Assembly: GCF_963678635.1 (NCBI RefSeq)
Contig: NW_026971330.1
Span: 110,294 to 174,293, forward strand
Source: Symsagittifera roscoffensis
Taxonomy: Eukaryota > Xenacoelomorpha > Acoela > Convolutidae
DNA length: 64,000 nt
Direction: 5' to 3'
The position numbers were made by a program, and so were the translations under genes. Below are positions 54,582 to 63,362 of this stretch, in pieces. How positions within the stretch are numbered: the stretch's first letter is position 1; each line of letters starts with the position of its first letter. Below the pieces are notes generated by a model. That model was not told the origin of the DNA. It made no database searches and saw nothing but the letters and a program-made list of their open reading frames with translations.

Positions 54582-55451
54582 CCAAAAAAAGTTAAAAAAT
54601 TTCTGAGATCTCAATCATCACATACAAAGTATGGATTGTTTCGTAAAACATATCCTCGGCTAAAAGTGATTGTTAACGATATCAACGAAATTTGGTCTCT
54701 TGACTTGGCTTATGTTGATAAATTGGCTAAATATAACCGAGGGGTACGATATTTGTTAGTTGCTGTCGATTGTCTCTCTCGCTACTTACGAGTGGAACTA
54801 ATATGCTAATAGAACTAATATGTGGAACTTACGAAATATGCTAAGGAAACAACCGAAGCTTTCAAAAAAATGATCAAAACAAAACAACCAAAAAAAGTTT
54901 GAGTTGACAAAGGCACCGAGTTTAAAGGAGAGTTCGAAAAGTTATGTACTAAACGAGAAATCATCAAATACAATACTCACAGTGAAAAAAAATCAGCGTT
55001 TGCCGAAAGAAACATTCGATCGCTGAAAAGTATTATGTACAAATACTTGGCGTTTGAATGGACTTACAGTTATATTGAAAAATTACAAAGTTTTGTTCAA
55101 ACGATTAACTCACGCGTTAATAGAGTAACAAAATTGGCTCCAAACAAGGTCACAAGAAAACATGTACCTGCTTTAGTTTCATTAATTGCAAACAGTTCAT
55201 CGAAGTTGGTACAGAAACCAAAATTTTATGTTGGTGACTATGTGCGAATAGCGAAGACTGACTTGCCTTTTAGAAAAGGTTACAAGCAGATTTTTACAGA
55301 CGAAGTTTTTGAAATAGTTGCCATTCCTACTGTAAACCCTCCAACATACAGTCTCATTGATGCGGAAAAGGAAGAAATCAGCGATAAATTTTATGAAAAA
55401 GAACTTAGTTTAATTGGAAACAAAGCTGATTATAATGAAAATGGGCAGTGA
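54582..55451 (+). pseudogene. Retroviral-type integrase, copy A, broken
   Basis: Maverick/Polinton integrase. The DDE core is visible: Asp in WSLDLAY (about 54695-54715), Asp in VDKGTEF (about 54905-54922), Glu in FAERN (about 55000-55012), then a C-terminal SH3/chromo-like region with FYVGDYVRI and SLIDAEKEE. Lesions: a small insertion with stops near 54792-54830, and a TGA at about 54900 directly before VDKGTEF, where a Trp codon would be expected. The last 138 codons (55035-55451) are open. Not functional as it stands. Confidence 0.8.
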
Positions 55452-56211
55452 TGAGTTTACTGTACATTTGATTTCAACAGCATCAATGGATTATTTCCCA
55501 GACAACACTTTGGCCAGTTTTAGAAATTGTTGTAAAGAAGAAATAGCTTTAGACGGAGATTGGAGAGTTGCTCTCTCAGAAATAATTTTCCCCACAAAAT
55601 TAAACAATGTTACTGATGAGGAATTTACGTACTTCAGAGCATCCGAAGTAGTAGCCAGTAAATCCAACGCTGGCAATCGGAATACAATTTCCAGACCCTA
55701 CTATGGCGAAAAAGTTTTTATCAAATCAGGAGAGTACACTTTTATAGAACAATTGATTAATGAGATAAAAACAAAACTCAAAGACAAAATTCATTTTGAT
55801 GCGAGTCCTCAAGAAATCACGAATAGCATGAGCATTTGGATGAACGCAAATGAAGGAATCTCATTCCCAAGTCCCCAAATACCCAGTCTGTTAGGCTACA
55901 ATGCAAAGCTTGATGGGAACGGTGATATTAATTTGGATTTTGTTTTGAAAAACAGACCATATGGTGGTTTAATTGGAATAGACAATTCGTCGCTCGACAA
56001 ACACTTGAAACATTTCAAATTTCTTAGAATACATGCTATATTGCATGACGCAGCGGGATATTTGCAAGAAAAAAATCATACCGGTCCTGGGTACACATAT
56101 GTTTTGCCTTGTCCAATAAAAAACTGTTACCTGGGTCACGTGACAGGTATTGCGTTTTGCTTATTTCTTAAAGTATTCAAACCAAAGTTATTTCGTTTGT
56201 TGGAATGTTGA
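55441..56211 (+). pseudogene. Chimeric ORF at the duplication junction
   Basis: Begins like the penton-like gene (ATG 55441) for about 160 codons, then at 55923 runs in frame into the C-terminal 95 codons of the small HD/GPGYTY gene, ending at TGA 56211. It exists only because of the tandem duplication. It lacks the second half of the penton-like fold, so it is unlikely to build capsids; whether the fusion is made is unknown. Confidence 0.8.
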
Positions 56212-56220
56212 GTGAAAGTC

Positions 56221-56808
56221 ATGTTAACCCAAAGAAAGAAAACTAAAAAATTGTTTTTCAATCATCTCATTATTTTAGATATTGAGGGATTTAAATGTGG
56301 CAAGAAACCTTTGATCATAAAGGAACTTTCCGTTTGCTCTGCTAATACAATTGATACAACTCATTTTCTGCCACCAGTCCAATTCAACAATTTATCAAAA
56401 GAAGAGAAAAAAGCGTACAATTGGGTATCTAAATTTCTACAAGGGCTTCGTTGGGACGAAGGTGAATACCCTTACTCATACTTGGATCAAATTTTTGACA
56501 GCATTCGTTTGAGGAACCCAAATTCCCATTTTTTTGCTAAAGGTACACAAAAATCTGTTTTATTAGCTGAATACTTGAAATTACCCGTGACAAATTTGGA
56601 AGATTTTGGCTGCCCAAAGATTGAACAGTTATTGGGTCAAGAAAAACATATTTGCAAACGACATTCTCATTTACTTCCCTCACATCAATTATTAAAGCAT
56701 TGTACCCGTAGAAAATCCAAAGTTTTTTTCGATTGGTTACAAAATGAACTGTCCAATGATGCAAACAACCTTATCTCCAAATTTGTTGGCTTACGCTTCA
56801 ATGACTAA
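56221..56808 (+). CDS. Putative DEDD-type nuclease-like protein, copy B
   Basis: Same protein as 51006-51593, starting at the equivalent ATG (56221), with the LDIEGF and NLEDFGCP motifs intact. Preceded by the chimeric ORF rather than by its normal upstream gene, so if expression depends on that gene's promoter, regulation may differ. Confidence 0.55.
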   Translation: MLTQRKKTKKLFFNHLIILDIEGFKCGKKPLIIKELSVCSANTIDTTHFLPPVQFNNLSKEEKKAYNWVSKFLQGLRWDEGEYPYSYLDQIFDSIRLRNPNSHFFAKGTQKSVLLAEYLKLPVTNLEDFGCPKIEQLLGQEKHICKRHSHLLPSHQLLKHCTRRKSKVFFDWLQNELSNDANNLISKFVGLRFND

Positions 56809-57088
56809 TCAGAGTCCTGAAAACAATTCAACACCAAGAATTAAAGTTACTCTTACGCGGACAGGCATATTAGATTGTCGAGGAAAACCTCTCCTGCAAA
56901 AACTTGAACAAATTACACTGAACGATATCGAAATCGACAATTTACGGAAATTTTTTACAGTTCTTGACTACTTTCACCTGTACAATGTCCAGACTCCAGG
57001 AATTTTGCCAGTCAATTCCGTTGTTCAATCTCAACCTGGAAGGGCTGCAACCTCAGCTGGGAGAGAGAAGACAAATCCATTTGCATGA
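56744..57088 (+). CDS. Small overlapping gene, copy B
   Basis: Copy of 51529-51873, intact, with minor changes (for example Lys-Gln to Thr-Arg near residue 38). Confidence 0.4.
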   Translation: MNCPMMQTTLSPNLLAYASMTNQSPENNSTPRIKVTLTRTGILDCRGKPLLQKLEQITLNDIEIDNLRKFFTVLDYFHLYNVQTPGILPVNSVVQSQPGRAATSAGREKTNPFA

Positions 57089-57284
57089 CCATCAGCTTCC
57101 AGCTGAACTGAAAGAATTAGTCAAAACTGATAACGTTGAGGAAATACATTTAGTTCAAGCCACTATCAGAGTTGCTGCTCATTTTGTTGTAAAGTTCAAA
57201 TCTAATTGTAACCATGACAAATTCACAAAATATGAGTTTTTCTTCATTGAACGAGGAGTTGATTTGCCTGTTGAACCGAAATGA
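56985..57284 (+). CDS. Small paralogue 1, copy B
   Basis: Copy of 51770-52069, intact, with Arg to Cys at residue 8 and Asn-Tyr to Asp-Asn near residue 50. Confidence 0.5.
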   Translation: MSRLQEFCQSIPLFNLNLEGLQPQLGERRQIHLHDHQLPAELKELVKTDNVEEIHLVQATIRVAAHFVVKFKSNCNHDKFTKYEFFFIERGVDLPVEPK

Positions 57285-57381
57285 CGAATCACATACATAT
57301 ACCAAGTTTTGTGAATCATAATAAATATATTTATTAATTGTCTTCATTTCTTTTGATCTTGTGTGATTACTAGTTGCTAAC

Positions 57382-57678
57382 ATGTCGTGTTTGAAAATTC
57401 AAAATTTCAAAAAAATATTTTTGCCAAAAGAAAACACACAAAATGTGAGTTTAACAGGTGAGAATTTACCAAAAGAGTTATTAGACGAAATCAGTACCGG
57501 AAACGTTGAAAAAATTGTTCGGATACTTCTGACAGACAAAAACATAGCAAGATATATAATAAAATACAAACCAAACGGCAATAGATCAGAGAGAAAAAAA
57601 GGCGATTGGTATGCAGTTGTAACTATCAACCTTGATACAAATAAGCAAAAAAAGTCTTCCAGTAAACATGGAAATTGA
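57382..57678 (+). CDS. Small paralogue 2, copy B, intact
   Basis: 98 codons from ATG 57382. It aligns by eye with paralogue 1: LPKELLDEI with LPAELKELV, NVEKI with NVEEI, IIKYKPN with VVKFKSN, followed by a basic loop and a C-terminal strand. It lies 97 nt downstream of paralogue 1 and overlaps the membrane protein start by 11 nt. Not recognised; the fold would be a small alpha/beta domain. Only this copy is complete. Confidence 0.55.
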   Translation: MSCLKIQNFKKIFLPKENTQNVSLTGENLPKELLDEISTGNVEKIVRILLTDKNIARYIIKYKPNGNRSERKKGDWYAVVTINLDTNKQKKSSSKHGN

Positions 57679-57958
57679 AGAAACCACCACTGTTGAGAAC
57701 AATGATTGCGACTTTGTAGACATTGGTGGTGCCGAACAGTCTTTATCTCACGAAAACAGATCTTGGAAATTTTGTAATTCTGTTTCTCTTCCGTCTGCAG
57801 AAGTTGTCTTTTTCACACAAGTCTGTTTCATTTTCATTTTGCTCTCTTTATCTATTTCAAAATTGTCTTTTTACAATCTTAGTTGTGACGAGACTGCCAT
57901 TTGGCTTTCAATACTATCCAGTACAGTTGGTTACATGTTACCCAATCCCAAGTTATAA
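57668..57958 (+). CDS. Small membrane protein of Maverick type, copy B
   Basis: 96 codons from ATG 57668. Acidic soluble N-terminus (about 35 residues), then SLPSAEVVFFTQV leading into a hydrophobic segment of about 20 residues, and a C-terminus ISILSSTVGYMLPNP-like in style (here LSILSSTVGYMLPNP). This signature, a single membrane helix followed by an LLSS-GY-LPNP tail, I know from small conserved ORFs next to the ATPase in Mavericks/adintoviruses. Its role is unknown; a virion membrane or assembly function is likely. It ends 2 nt before the ATPase ATG. Confidence 0.6.
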   Translation: MEIEETTTVENNDCDFVDIGGAEQSLSHENRSWKFCNSVSLPSAEVVFFTQVCFIFILLSLSISKLSFYNLSCDETAIWLSILSSTVGYMLPNPKL

Positions 57959-57960
57959 TA

Positions 57961-58653
57961 ATGAATAAGATCATTTCAACAAAAGATCGTCTGTTTATGT
58001 CCGTTTCAGGTCCCTCGGGATCTGGCAAAACTGATTTAATTTTTCAAATGTTTCTCAAAGGTACATTCTATCCATCATATAACAAGATATTTTATTTTTA
58101 TCTTCACGATCAACCCAAATACCGTTCCTTTGTTTCTCACAACAAATTTGATATTGAATTTATAAAATTGTCCAGCTTTGAAATTGTTAATAACTTACGG
58201 GATTGTATGATTGTCTTTGATGATACCTGTGAAGAAATTTTTAATGAAAAAGATTTTGTTAAATTAGCTACAGCAGGCCGACATAAAAATGTTCATGTTA
58301 TTTATGTCAAGCACAATTTATTTCAGCAAAGTAAGCAATCACGTACAATAGATTTGAATACAACTCACTTAATTTTGTTCAAATCACCTCGAGACATTCA
58401 ACAAATTGATTGTTTAGGCAGACAGTTGAATAATGCAAAATTCCTCCGTCATGCGTATCAGTTGGCAACGAAAGAAGATTTCGGTCATCTGTTGATAGAC
58501 TTGGATCCCAAAACTTCAGAATGTCTTCGTTATTCGTCAAACATAGTTCCACCATCACCAACCACTTTCTATTTACCATCCTCAAAAGCAGTTATCACAT
58601 CTCTTGAAAATGAAAGAGAAAGAATTATGTATATTGAAGCAAATGTTGAATAG
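57961..58653 (+). CDS. Genome packaging ATPase, copy B
   Basis: Copy of 52612-53304, intact, with Walker A GPSGSGKT and Walker B MIVFDD unchanged. A handful of substitutions (for example Leu to Ile after the P-loop, Tyr to Cys and Ser to Gly near residue 148). Confidence 0.85.
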   Translation: MNKIISTKDRLFMSVSGPSGSGKTDLIFQMFLKGTFYPSYNKIFYFYLHDQPKYRSFVSHNKFDIEFIKLSSFEIVNNLRDCMIVFDDTCEEIFNEKDFVKLATAGRHKNVHVIYVKHNLFQQSKQSRTIDLNTTHLILFKSPRDIQQIDCLGRQLNNAKFLRHAYQLATKEDFGHLLIDLDPKTSECLRYSSNIVPPSPTTFYLPSSKAVITSLENERERIMYIEANVE

Positions 58654-58900
58654 TCGTTATTGTAGATCAATTTTGACAGGAACTGATTCAAATTTTATTA
58701 GATTTCTTTGCGATTGTTTTGTGAATGTTTTTCTGGGACATGTTCCAGCTAACAAAAGTTTCATCGAGAGTAAGAAAATACCATTTGGAAAAATTGTTGA
58801 CCCTAAGTTTAGTATCCGAGAAAAACGAAAAGTTTTGGCAAACAATATTTCACTGGTTAAATCAATCGGAGAATCGTGTTACATTTACCTGAAAAACTAG
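58643..58900 (+). CDS. Conserved small Maverick ORF after ATPase, copy B
   Basis: Copy of 53294-53551, intact, overlapping the ATPase end by 11 nt. Confidence 0.6.
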   Translation: MLNSRYCRSILTGTDSNFIRFLCDCFVNVFLGHVPANKSFIESKKIPFGKIVDPKFSIREKRKVLANNISLVKSIGESCYIYLKN

Positions 58901-58910
58901 AACCTCAGGC

Positions 58911-59930
58911 ATCTATGCTGAAGAATTCATCCTCATTCCTCGAAAAACATATGCTCCAGATGAAAAAACTGCACCACAATCTCAAATCCTTCATAATCCA
59001 TTAATCAACGACAAATCATCTCAACTCAATTACATACAACGATTTCGAGAACGAAATATCAGCCGTGACTCTCCACCACCATTAAACCCAACATCTCCTA
59101 TTCCTTTAACCCCTAATAATGTAGTACCAAATCTTCGAAAAAGAAATTTATCTGCACTTACTAATTTCAGTGATGATGGTGATGATGATGCAGAAAAAAA
59201 TTTTGAATCATACAATTCACTGCAGCAGACAAGCTCAAAGAGAACAGAAAAAAACGATGAAAAAAGTAATGGAAAAACCGCTGAAGTGTTTCGAAAGGTT
59301 ATGGAATCCATTCAAGAGCTATTGGAAGCTAATAAAGTGGAAAGGGCAAACATCGTGCTAAAGCAGTTGTTCAAAGTTGAATCCTTGAGTTTAGACGTTG
59401 ACGGATATGTTTTAATTCAAGGAAAACCAACACTCGTTAAAATTGAATCTTTTTTGTACGATATACAGCAAAACACAAAAAAACTTGAGGGTGTTTTTTA
59501 TCCACAAATTTTGAAAGAACTGAATCTTGATCCTAGCTTAGTGTCCAACACTTATGCCAAACAGATTCTCCGCTCGCTTAAGAGCGAAGCAGCTAAGCCC
59601 TCAACTTCTTCCTCCTTCGTCTCCGACGACAACCCGACAACTGAGTACTCGAAGAGATCTAAACCCTCCTCTTCGAAGACTCGATCGACAACTCTCAAAC
59701 CCAAAACCAAGCAATCCGACAAAAGAAAAACCCAGAAAAAGAATTTTTCCCCACCACCAACGACGACGATGATAAAAACTTTGAAAGCAGTAAAGAATCG
59801 TTTGCGACGACGTCAACAAAAGAATGGAAATCCTACTATCAGTGAAGAAAAGAAACTCAAATTACTCTACACGAAAGGTCCAGCTGCATTTGGTAGCGTT
59901 AAAAATTTAACAAATGCTAGTCAACTCTAA
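58911..59930 (+). pseudogene. Large basic virion-type protein, copy B, start lost
   Basis: Same frame and length as 53562-54581, but the start ATG is ATC at 58911-58913. No other early in-frame ATG precedes the conserved N-terminal ILIPRK segment; the next ATG lies at about 59301. Otherwise open to the shared TAA. Confidence 0.75.
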
Positions 59931-60775
59931 CCAAAAAAAGTTAAAAAATTTCTGAGATCTCAATCATCACATACAAAGTATGGATTGTTTCGTAAAACAT
60001 ATCCTCGGCTAAAAGTGATTGTTAACGATATCAACGAAATTTGGTCTCTTGACTTGGCTTATGTTGATAAATTGGCTAAATATAACCGAGGGGTACGATA
60101 TTTGTTAGTTGCTGTCGATTGTCTCTCTCGCTACTTACGAGTGGAACCCCTGAAGACCAAATATGCTAAGGAAACAACCGAAGCTTTCAAAAAAATGATC
60201 AAAACAAAACAACCAAAAAAATTTTGAGTTGACAAAGGCACCGAGTTTAAAGGAGAGTTCGAAAAGTTATGTACTAAACGAGAAATCATCAAATACAATA
60301 CTCACAGTGAAAAAAATCAGCGTTTGCCGAAAGAAACATTCGATCGCTGAAAAGTATTATGTACAAATACTTGGCGTTTGAATGGACTTACAGTTATATT
60401 GAAAAATTACAAAGTTTTGTTCAAACGATTAACTCACGCGTTAATAGAGTAACAAAATTGGCTTCAAACAAGGTCACAAGAAAACATGTACCTGCTTTAG
60501 TTTCATTAATTGCAAACAGTTCATCGAAGTTGGTACAGAAACCAAAATTTTATGTTGGTGACTATGTGCGAATAGCGAAGACTGACTTGCCTTTTAGAAA
60601 AGGTTACAAGCAGATTTTTACAGACGAAGTTTTTGAAATAGTTGCCATTCCTACTGTAAACCCTCCAACATACAGTCTCATTGATGCGGAAAAGGAAGAA
60701 ATCAGCGGAAAATTTTATGAAAAAGAACTTAGTTTAATTGGAAACAAAGCTGATTATAACGAAAATGGGCAGTGA
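59931..60775 (+). pseudogene. Retroviral-type integrase, copy B, broken
   Basis: Second integrase copy. It keeps the normal sequence where copy A has an insertion (PLKTKYAKE region), but shares the TGA before VDKGTEF (about 60225) and has one A fewer in a run near 60310, which shifts frame just before the catalytic Glu. The C-terminal 138 codons (60359-60775) are open. Confidence 0.8.
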
Positions 60776-61634
60776 TGAGTTTACTGTACATTTGAATTCA
60801 ACAGCATCAATGGATTATTTCCCAGACAACACTTTGGCCAGTTTTAGAAATTTTTGTAAAGAAGAAATAGCTTTAGACGGAGATTGGAGAGTTGCTCTCT
60901 CAGAAATAATTTTCCCCACAAAATTAAACAATGTTACTGATGAGGAATTTACGTACTTCAGAGCATCCGAAGTAGTAGCCAGTAAATCCAACGCTGGCAA
61001 TCGGAATACAATTTCCAGACCCTACTATGGCGAAAAAGTTTTTATCAAATCAGGAGAGTACACTTTTATAGAACAATTGATTAATGAGATAAAAACAAAA
61101 CTCAAAGACAAAATTCATTTTGATGCGAGTCCTCAAGAAATCACGAATAGCATGAGCATTTGGATGAACGCAAATGAAGGAATCTCATTCCCAAGTCCCC
61201 AAATACCCAGTCTGTTAGGCTACAATGCAAAGCTTGATGGGAACGGTGAATATCACATTGGTTACAAAATGATACCCTCCTTCGATGCATCTTATGAGGC
61301 AAACGAACTGTACGAATCTCATTTCCCATATGACTTATCAAGTGGGACAAGTCTAATTTTTGTCTATATTGACATTACTCAATACCAAACTGTTGGTGAT
61401 GCAAAGGCCCCATTGTTACGCGTCATTGATTCAAATAGACGGATCAAAAACGGTAGTGCCTGCAGCATTGAACCTAATCATCGAAAAAACTTCACTAATT
61501 TAGACTACAAAAAATTATTCACTTCATCTGTACAATCAATATCGGTACAGTTGCGCACAGAAACTGGAAGACTAGTGCCCTTTGCAGGAACTGGTAAAGT
61601 TGTGTTGACTCTAAAATTCAAGCGCTTTGATTGA
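60765..61634 (+). CDS. Penton-like minor capsid protein
   Basis: 289 codons from ATG 60765. The N-terminal pattern FTVHLNSTASMDYFPDNT followed by LDGDWRVALSEIIFP is characteristic of the Maverick/adintovirus minor capsid (penton) proteins, which form a single jelly roll at capsid vertices. The middle is beta-rich and the C-terminus ends in VVLTLKFKRF. Complete here; the other copy is truncated by the duplication. The ATG overlaps the integrase end by 11 nt. The next gene starts 7 nt downstream. Confidence 0.75.
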   Translation: MGSDEFTVHLNSTASMDYFPDNTLASFRNFCKEEIALDGDWRVALSEIIFPTKLNNVTDEEFTYFRASEVVASKSNAGNRNTISRPYYGEKVFIKSGEYTFIEQLINEIKTKLKDKIHFDASPQEITNSMSIWMNANEGISFPSPQIPSLLGYNAKLDGNGEYHIGYKMIPSFDASYEANELYESHFPYDLSSGTSLIFVYIDITQYQTVGDAKAPLLRVIDSNRRIKNGSACSIEPNHRKNFTNLDYKKLFTSSVQSISVQLRTETGRLVPFAGTGKVVLTLKFKRFD

Positions 61635-61640
61635 AAACCA

Positions 61641-61931
61641 ATGGAACAATATTATGCAAAGCAAGCTTCACTTCCTCATTTCTCTGGACACTACCGACAA
61701 CGCGGCAGTGGATTTGGCGCTTTGGCTGCTGGTATTGGTCGTGTTGCTATACCGTTTGCACGACGGGTTATTCAACCGGCTGCAAAAAAACTGGGCAGAG
61801 AACTTTTGATGAGTGCAGCGCCAGAACTAATTGATGTCGCTATGAAAAAGAAGTCTCCTAAACAAGCATTGAAAAACACTGTCACAAAAACTGCAAGAAA
61901 ACAACTCGGTGGTGGTAGACGTCGTCGTTGA
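61641..61931 (+). CDS. Small Gly/Ala/Arg-rich virion core-like protein
   Basis: 96 codons from ATG 61641. N-terminus with YYAKQ and GHYRQRGSGFGALAAG, then an amphipathic helical part with Lys/Ala, and a C-terminal GGGRRRR. This style (QRG-G then basic tail) recurs in Maverick/adintovirus small virion proteins placed between penton and capsid genes and resembles adenovirus core or cement peptides. A role in DNA condensation or membrane interaction is likely but not shown. Confidence 0.6.
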   Translation: MEQYYAKQASLPHFSGHYRQRGSGFGALAAGIGRVAIPFARRVIQPAAKKLGRELLMSAAPELIDVAMKKKSPKQALKNTVTKTARKQLGGGRRRR

Positions 61932-61940
61932 AAGACACCA

Positions 61941-62063
61941 ATGAATGGATTACGAAGAAGAAGGTCAGTAGGGGCTCGAAAAAGAAAAACAACCATTCGA
62001 AGAAAAACCAGACCAGTGAGAAGTCGAGCAGATTTTTTCTCAAACATAAAAAATGATCGCTAA
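61941..62063 (+). CDS. 40-residue Arg-rich core peptide
   Basis: Forty codons from ATG 61941 to TAA 62061-62063, nearly half Arg or Lys (RRRR, RKRK, RRK clusters). It resembles protamine-like or adenovirus mu-type DNA-condensing peptides in size, composition and position directly before the major capsid gene. It starts 9 nt after the previous stop and overlaps the capsid ATG (62053). Confidence 0.55.
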   Translation: MNGLRRRRSVGARKRKTTIRRKTRPVRSRADFFSNIKNDR

Positions 62064-63360
62064 TTTGTTACCCAATGAAGCTACCCATAGCTCTCTGGAT
62101 TTGTTTGAAAACAACCTCTTTTGATTACTTTTGAAAACGCTTTTGATCAAAAAATTGGACCTGTCTATTCACCTAATGGACCAATGCTTGAATTTGAAAT
62201 CACCGGTGACCGTAATAATTTTGTTGACCTGCAAAAAATTTATTTGGAAATACGATGCAAAGTAACGCAATCAAATGGAGCTGATCTGCGATACGACAAC
62301 ACTGATCCTACTGTGTCTGATTCACCGTTCCTCGTAAACAACTCCCTGTATTCCCTTTTCTCTGACTGTACCCTCTCTGCTAATGGACTCAAAATCTCAA
62401 ATGCCAATAGTAATTTTGCGCATAAAAGCTGTATTGGAACAGAATTTTCTAACAGCAAAGAAGCCAAGGACTCATGGCTTAAGTGTCAGGGATATCGTTT
62501 TGAAAACAATCCCGCTGCAATAGATTCAGCTGATTTCACATCTCAACGAGAACTGGTCCGTGAATCGAGGGAAATTTGGTTCTATGGACCCGCTGGAGTT
62601 GATTTTTTCACATGTGACAAGCATTTGTTGAGCGGTGTTACCCTCAGACTTTCCTACAGACGTTCTCATGAAGACTTTCTCATTATATCGGAAGATGCTG
62701 CCAAGCATTACAAGCTGCAAATACTCGAAGCGAACCTATATGTTAGAAAAATGACTGTGACTGACCATGTGCTCTCTGCCATTGAATCAACTTTGCTCAA
62801 AACTCCTGCGAACTACCCATATCAAGAAGAAATTACAAAAACATTTCTTGCAACAGCTGGTCAGCGCAGCTGGCAACAGGAAGATATTTTTGCTCGTGAA
62901 CCGGTGAGACAAATTATCATAGCATTGAACACAAATAATGCATTTCTAGGAACAAACCGAACGAATCCTTTTCATTATCAAAAATTTGGATTGGAGCAAG
63001 TTACTTTGAGACGAAATGGTTTACCAATAGCAAGTACACCAATCAGTACACAAGATCATAAACGTCTCTTCTTCAACACACTATCAGCGCTGGGTTTGTT
63101 GCACTGCGGGCTGGGAATCACTCTGGATAACTACCAACAGCACTTTATTATGTGTTTTGATCTCACTAGCACACAGCAGGCAGCTCATGACTTCTTCCAT
63201 CCAGAACTTACTAACTGCTCAGTTTCACTCGATCTTCAATTCTCAAACGCTTTGACAGCAAACCCTGGAAATTTTTGTTTGGGGTATACGTTCATCCAAT
63301 GTATTTATTACCTCCGACCGCAAAGTTACAAAGAACGTCCTTCCCATTTCGACAGTCTGA
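62053..63360 (+). pseudogene. Major capsid candidate (F54H12.2-like), frameshifted
   Basis: Resembles the F54H12.2-like family widespread in invertebrate genomes, which I take to be a Maverick capsid protein of double jelly-roll type. The ATG 62053 opens a 23-codon frame with SLDLFE and stops at TGA 62122; the rest reads in another phase from about 62118 (long frame 62121-63584). One T missing from a T-run there would explain it. Core patterns: LEFEITGD, LVNNSLYSLF, FFTCDKHLLSGV, NPFHYQKFGL. Near 63280 a further shift is likely, because the other phase then ends at TGA 63358-63360, three bases before the protease ATG, the spacing expected for separate genes. A possible product of the long frame starts inside, without the N-terminus. 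Confidence 0.65.
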
Positions 63361-63362
63361 AA

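Larger units (their letters stand above)
50707..55922 (+). repeat. Maverick tandem duplication, unit A (5216 bp)
   Basis: Direct repeat of 55923-61246 at about 99% identity by eye. Unit A has a deletion of about 120 bp near 52172, a small insertion near 54792 and some one-base indels relative to unit B. The junction at 55923 shares only TGA with the two parental breakpoints (50707 and 61247), suggesting microhomology-mediated joining. Confidence 0.9.
55923..61246 (+). repeat. Maverick tandem duplication, unit B (5324 bp)
   Basis: Second copy of the block. It keeps intact versions of small paralogue 2 and of the membrane protein, but has lost the start codon of the basic virion-type protein and has a one-base deletion in integrase. 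Confidence 0.9.
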
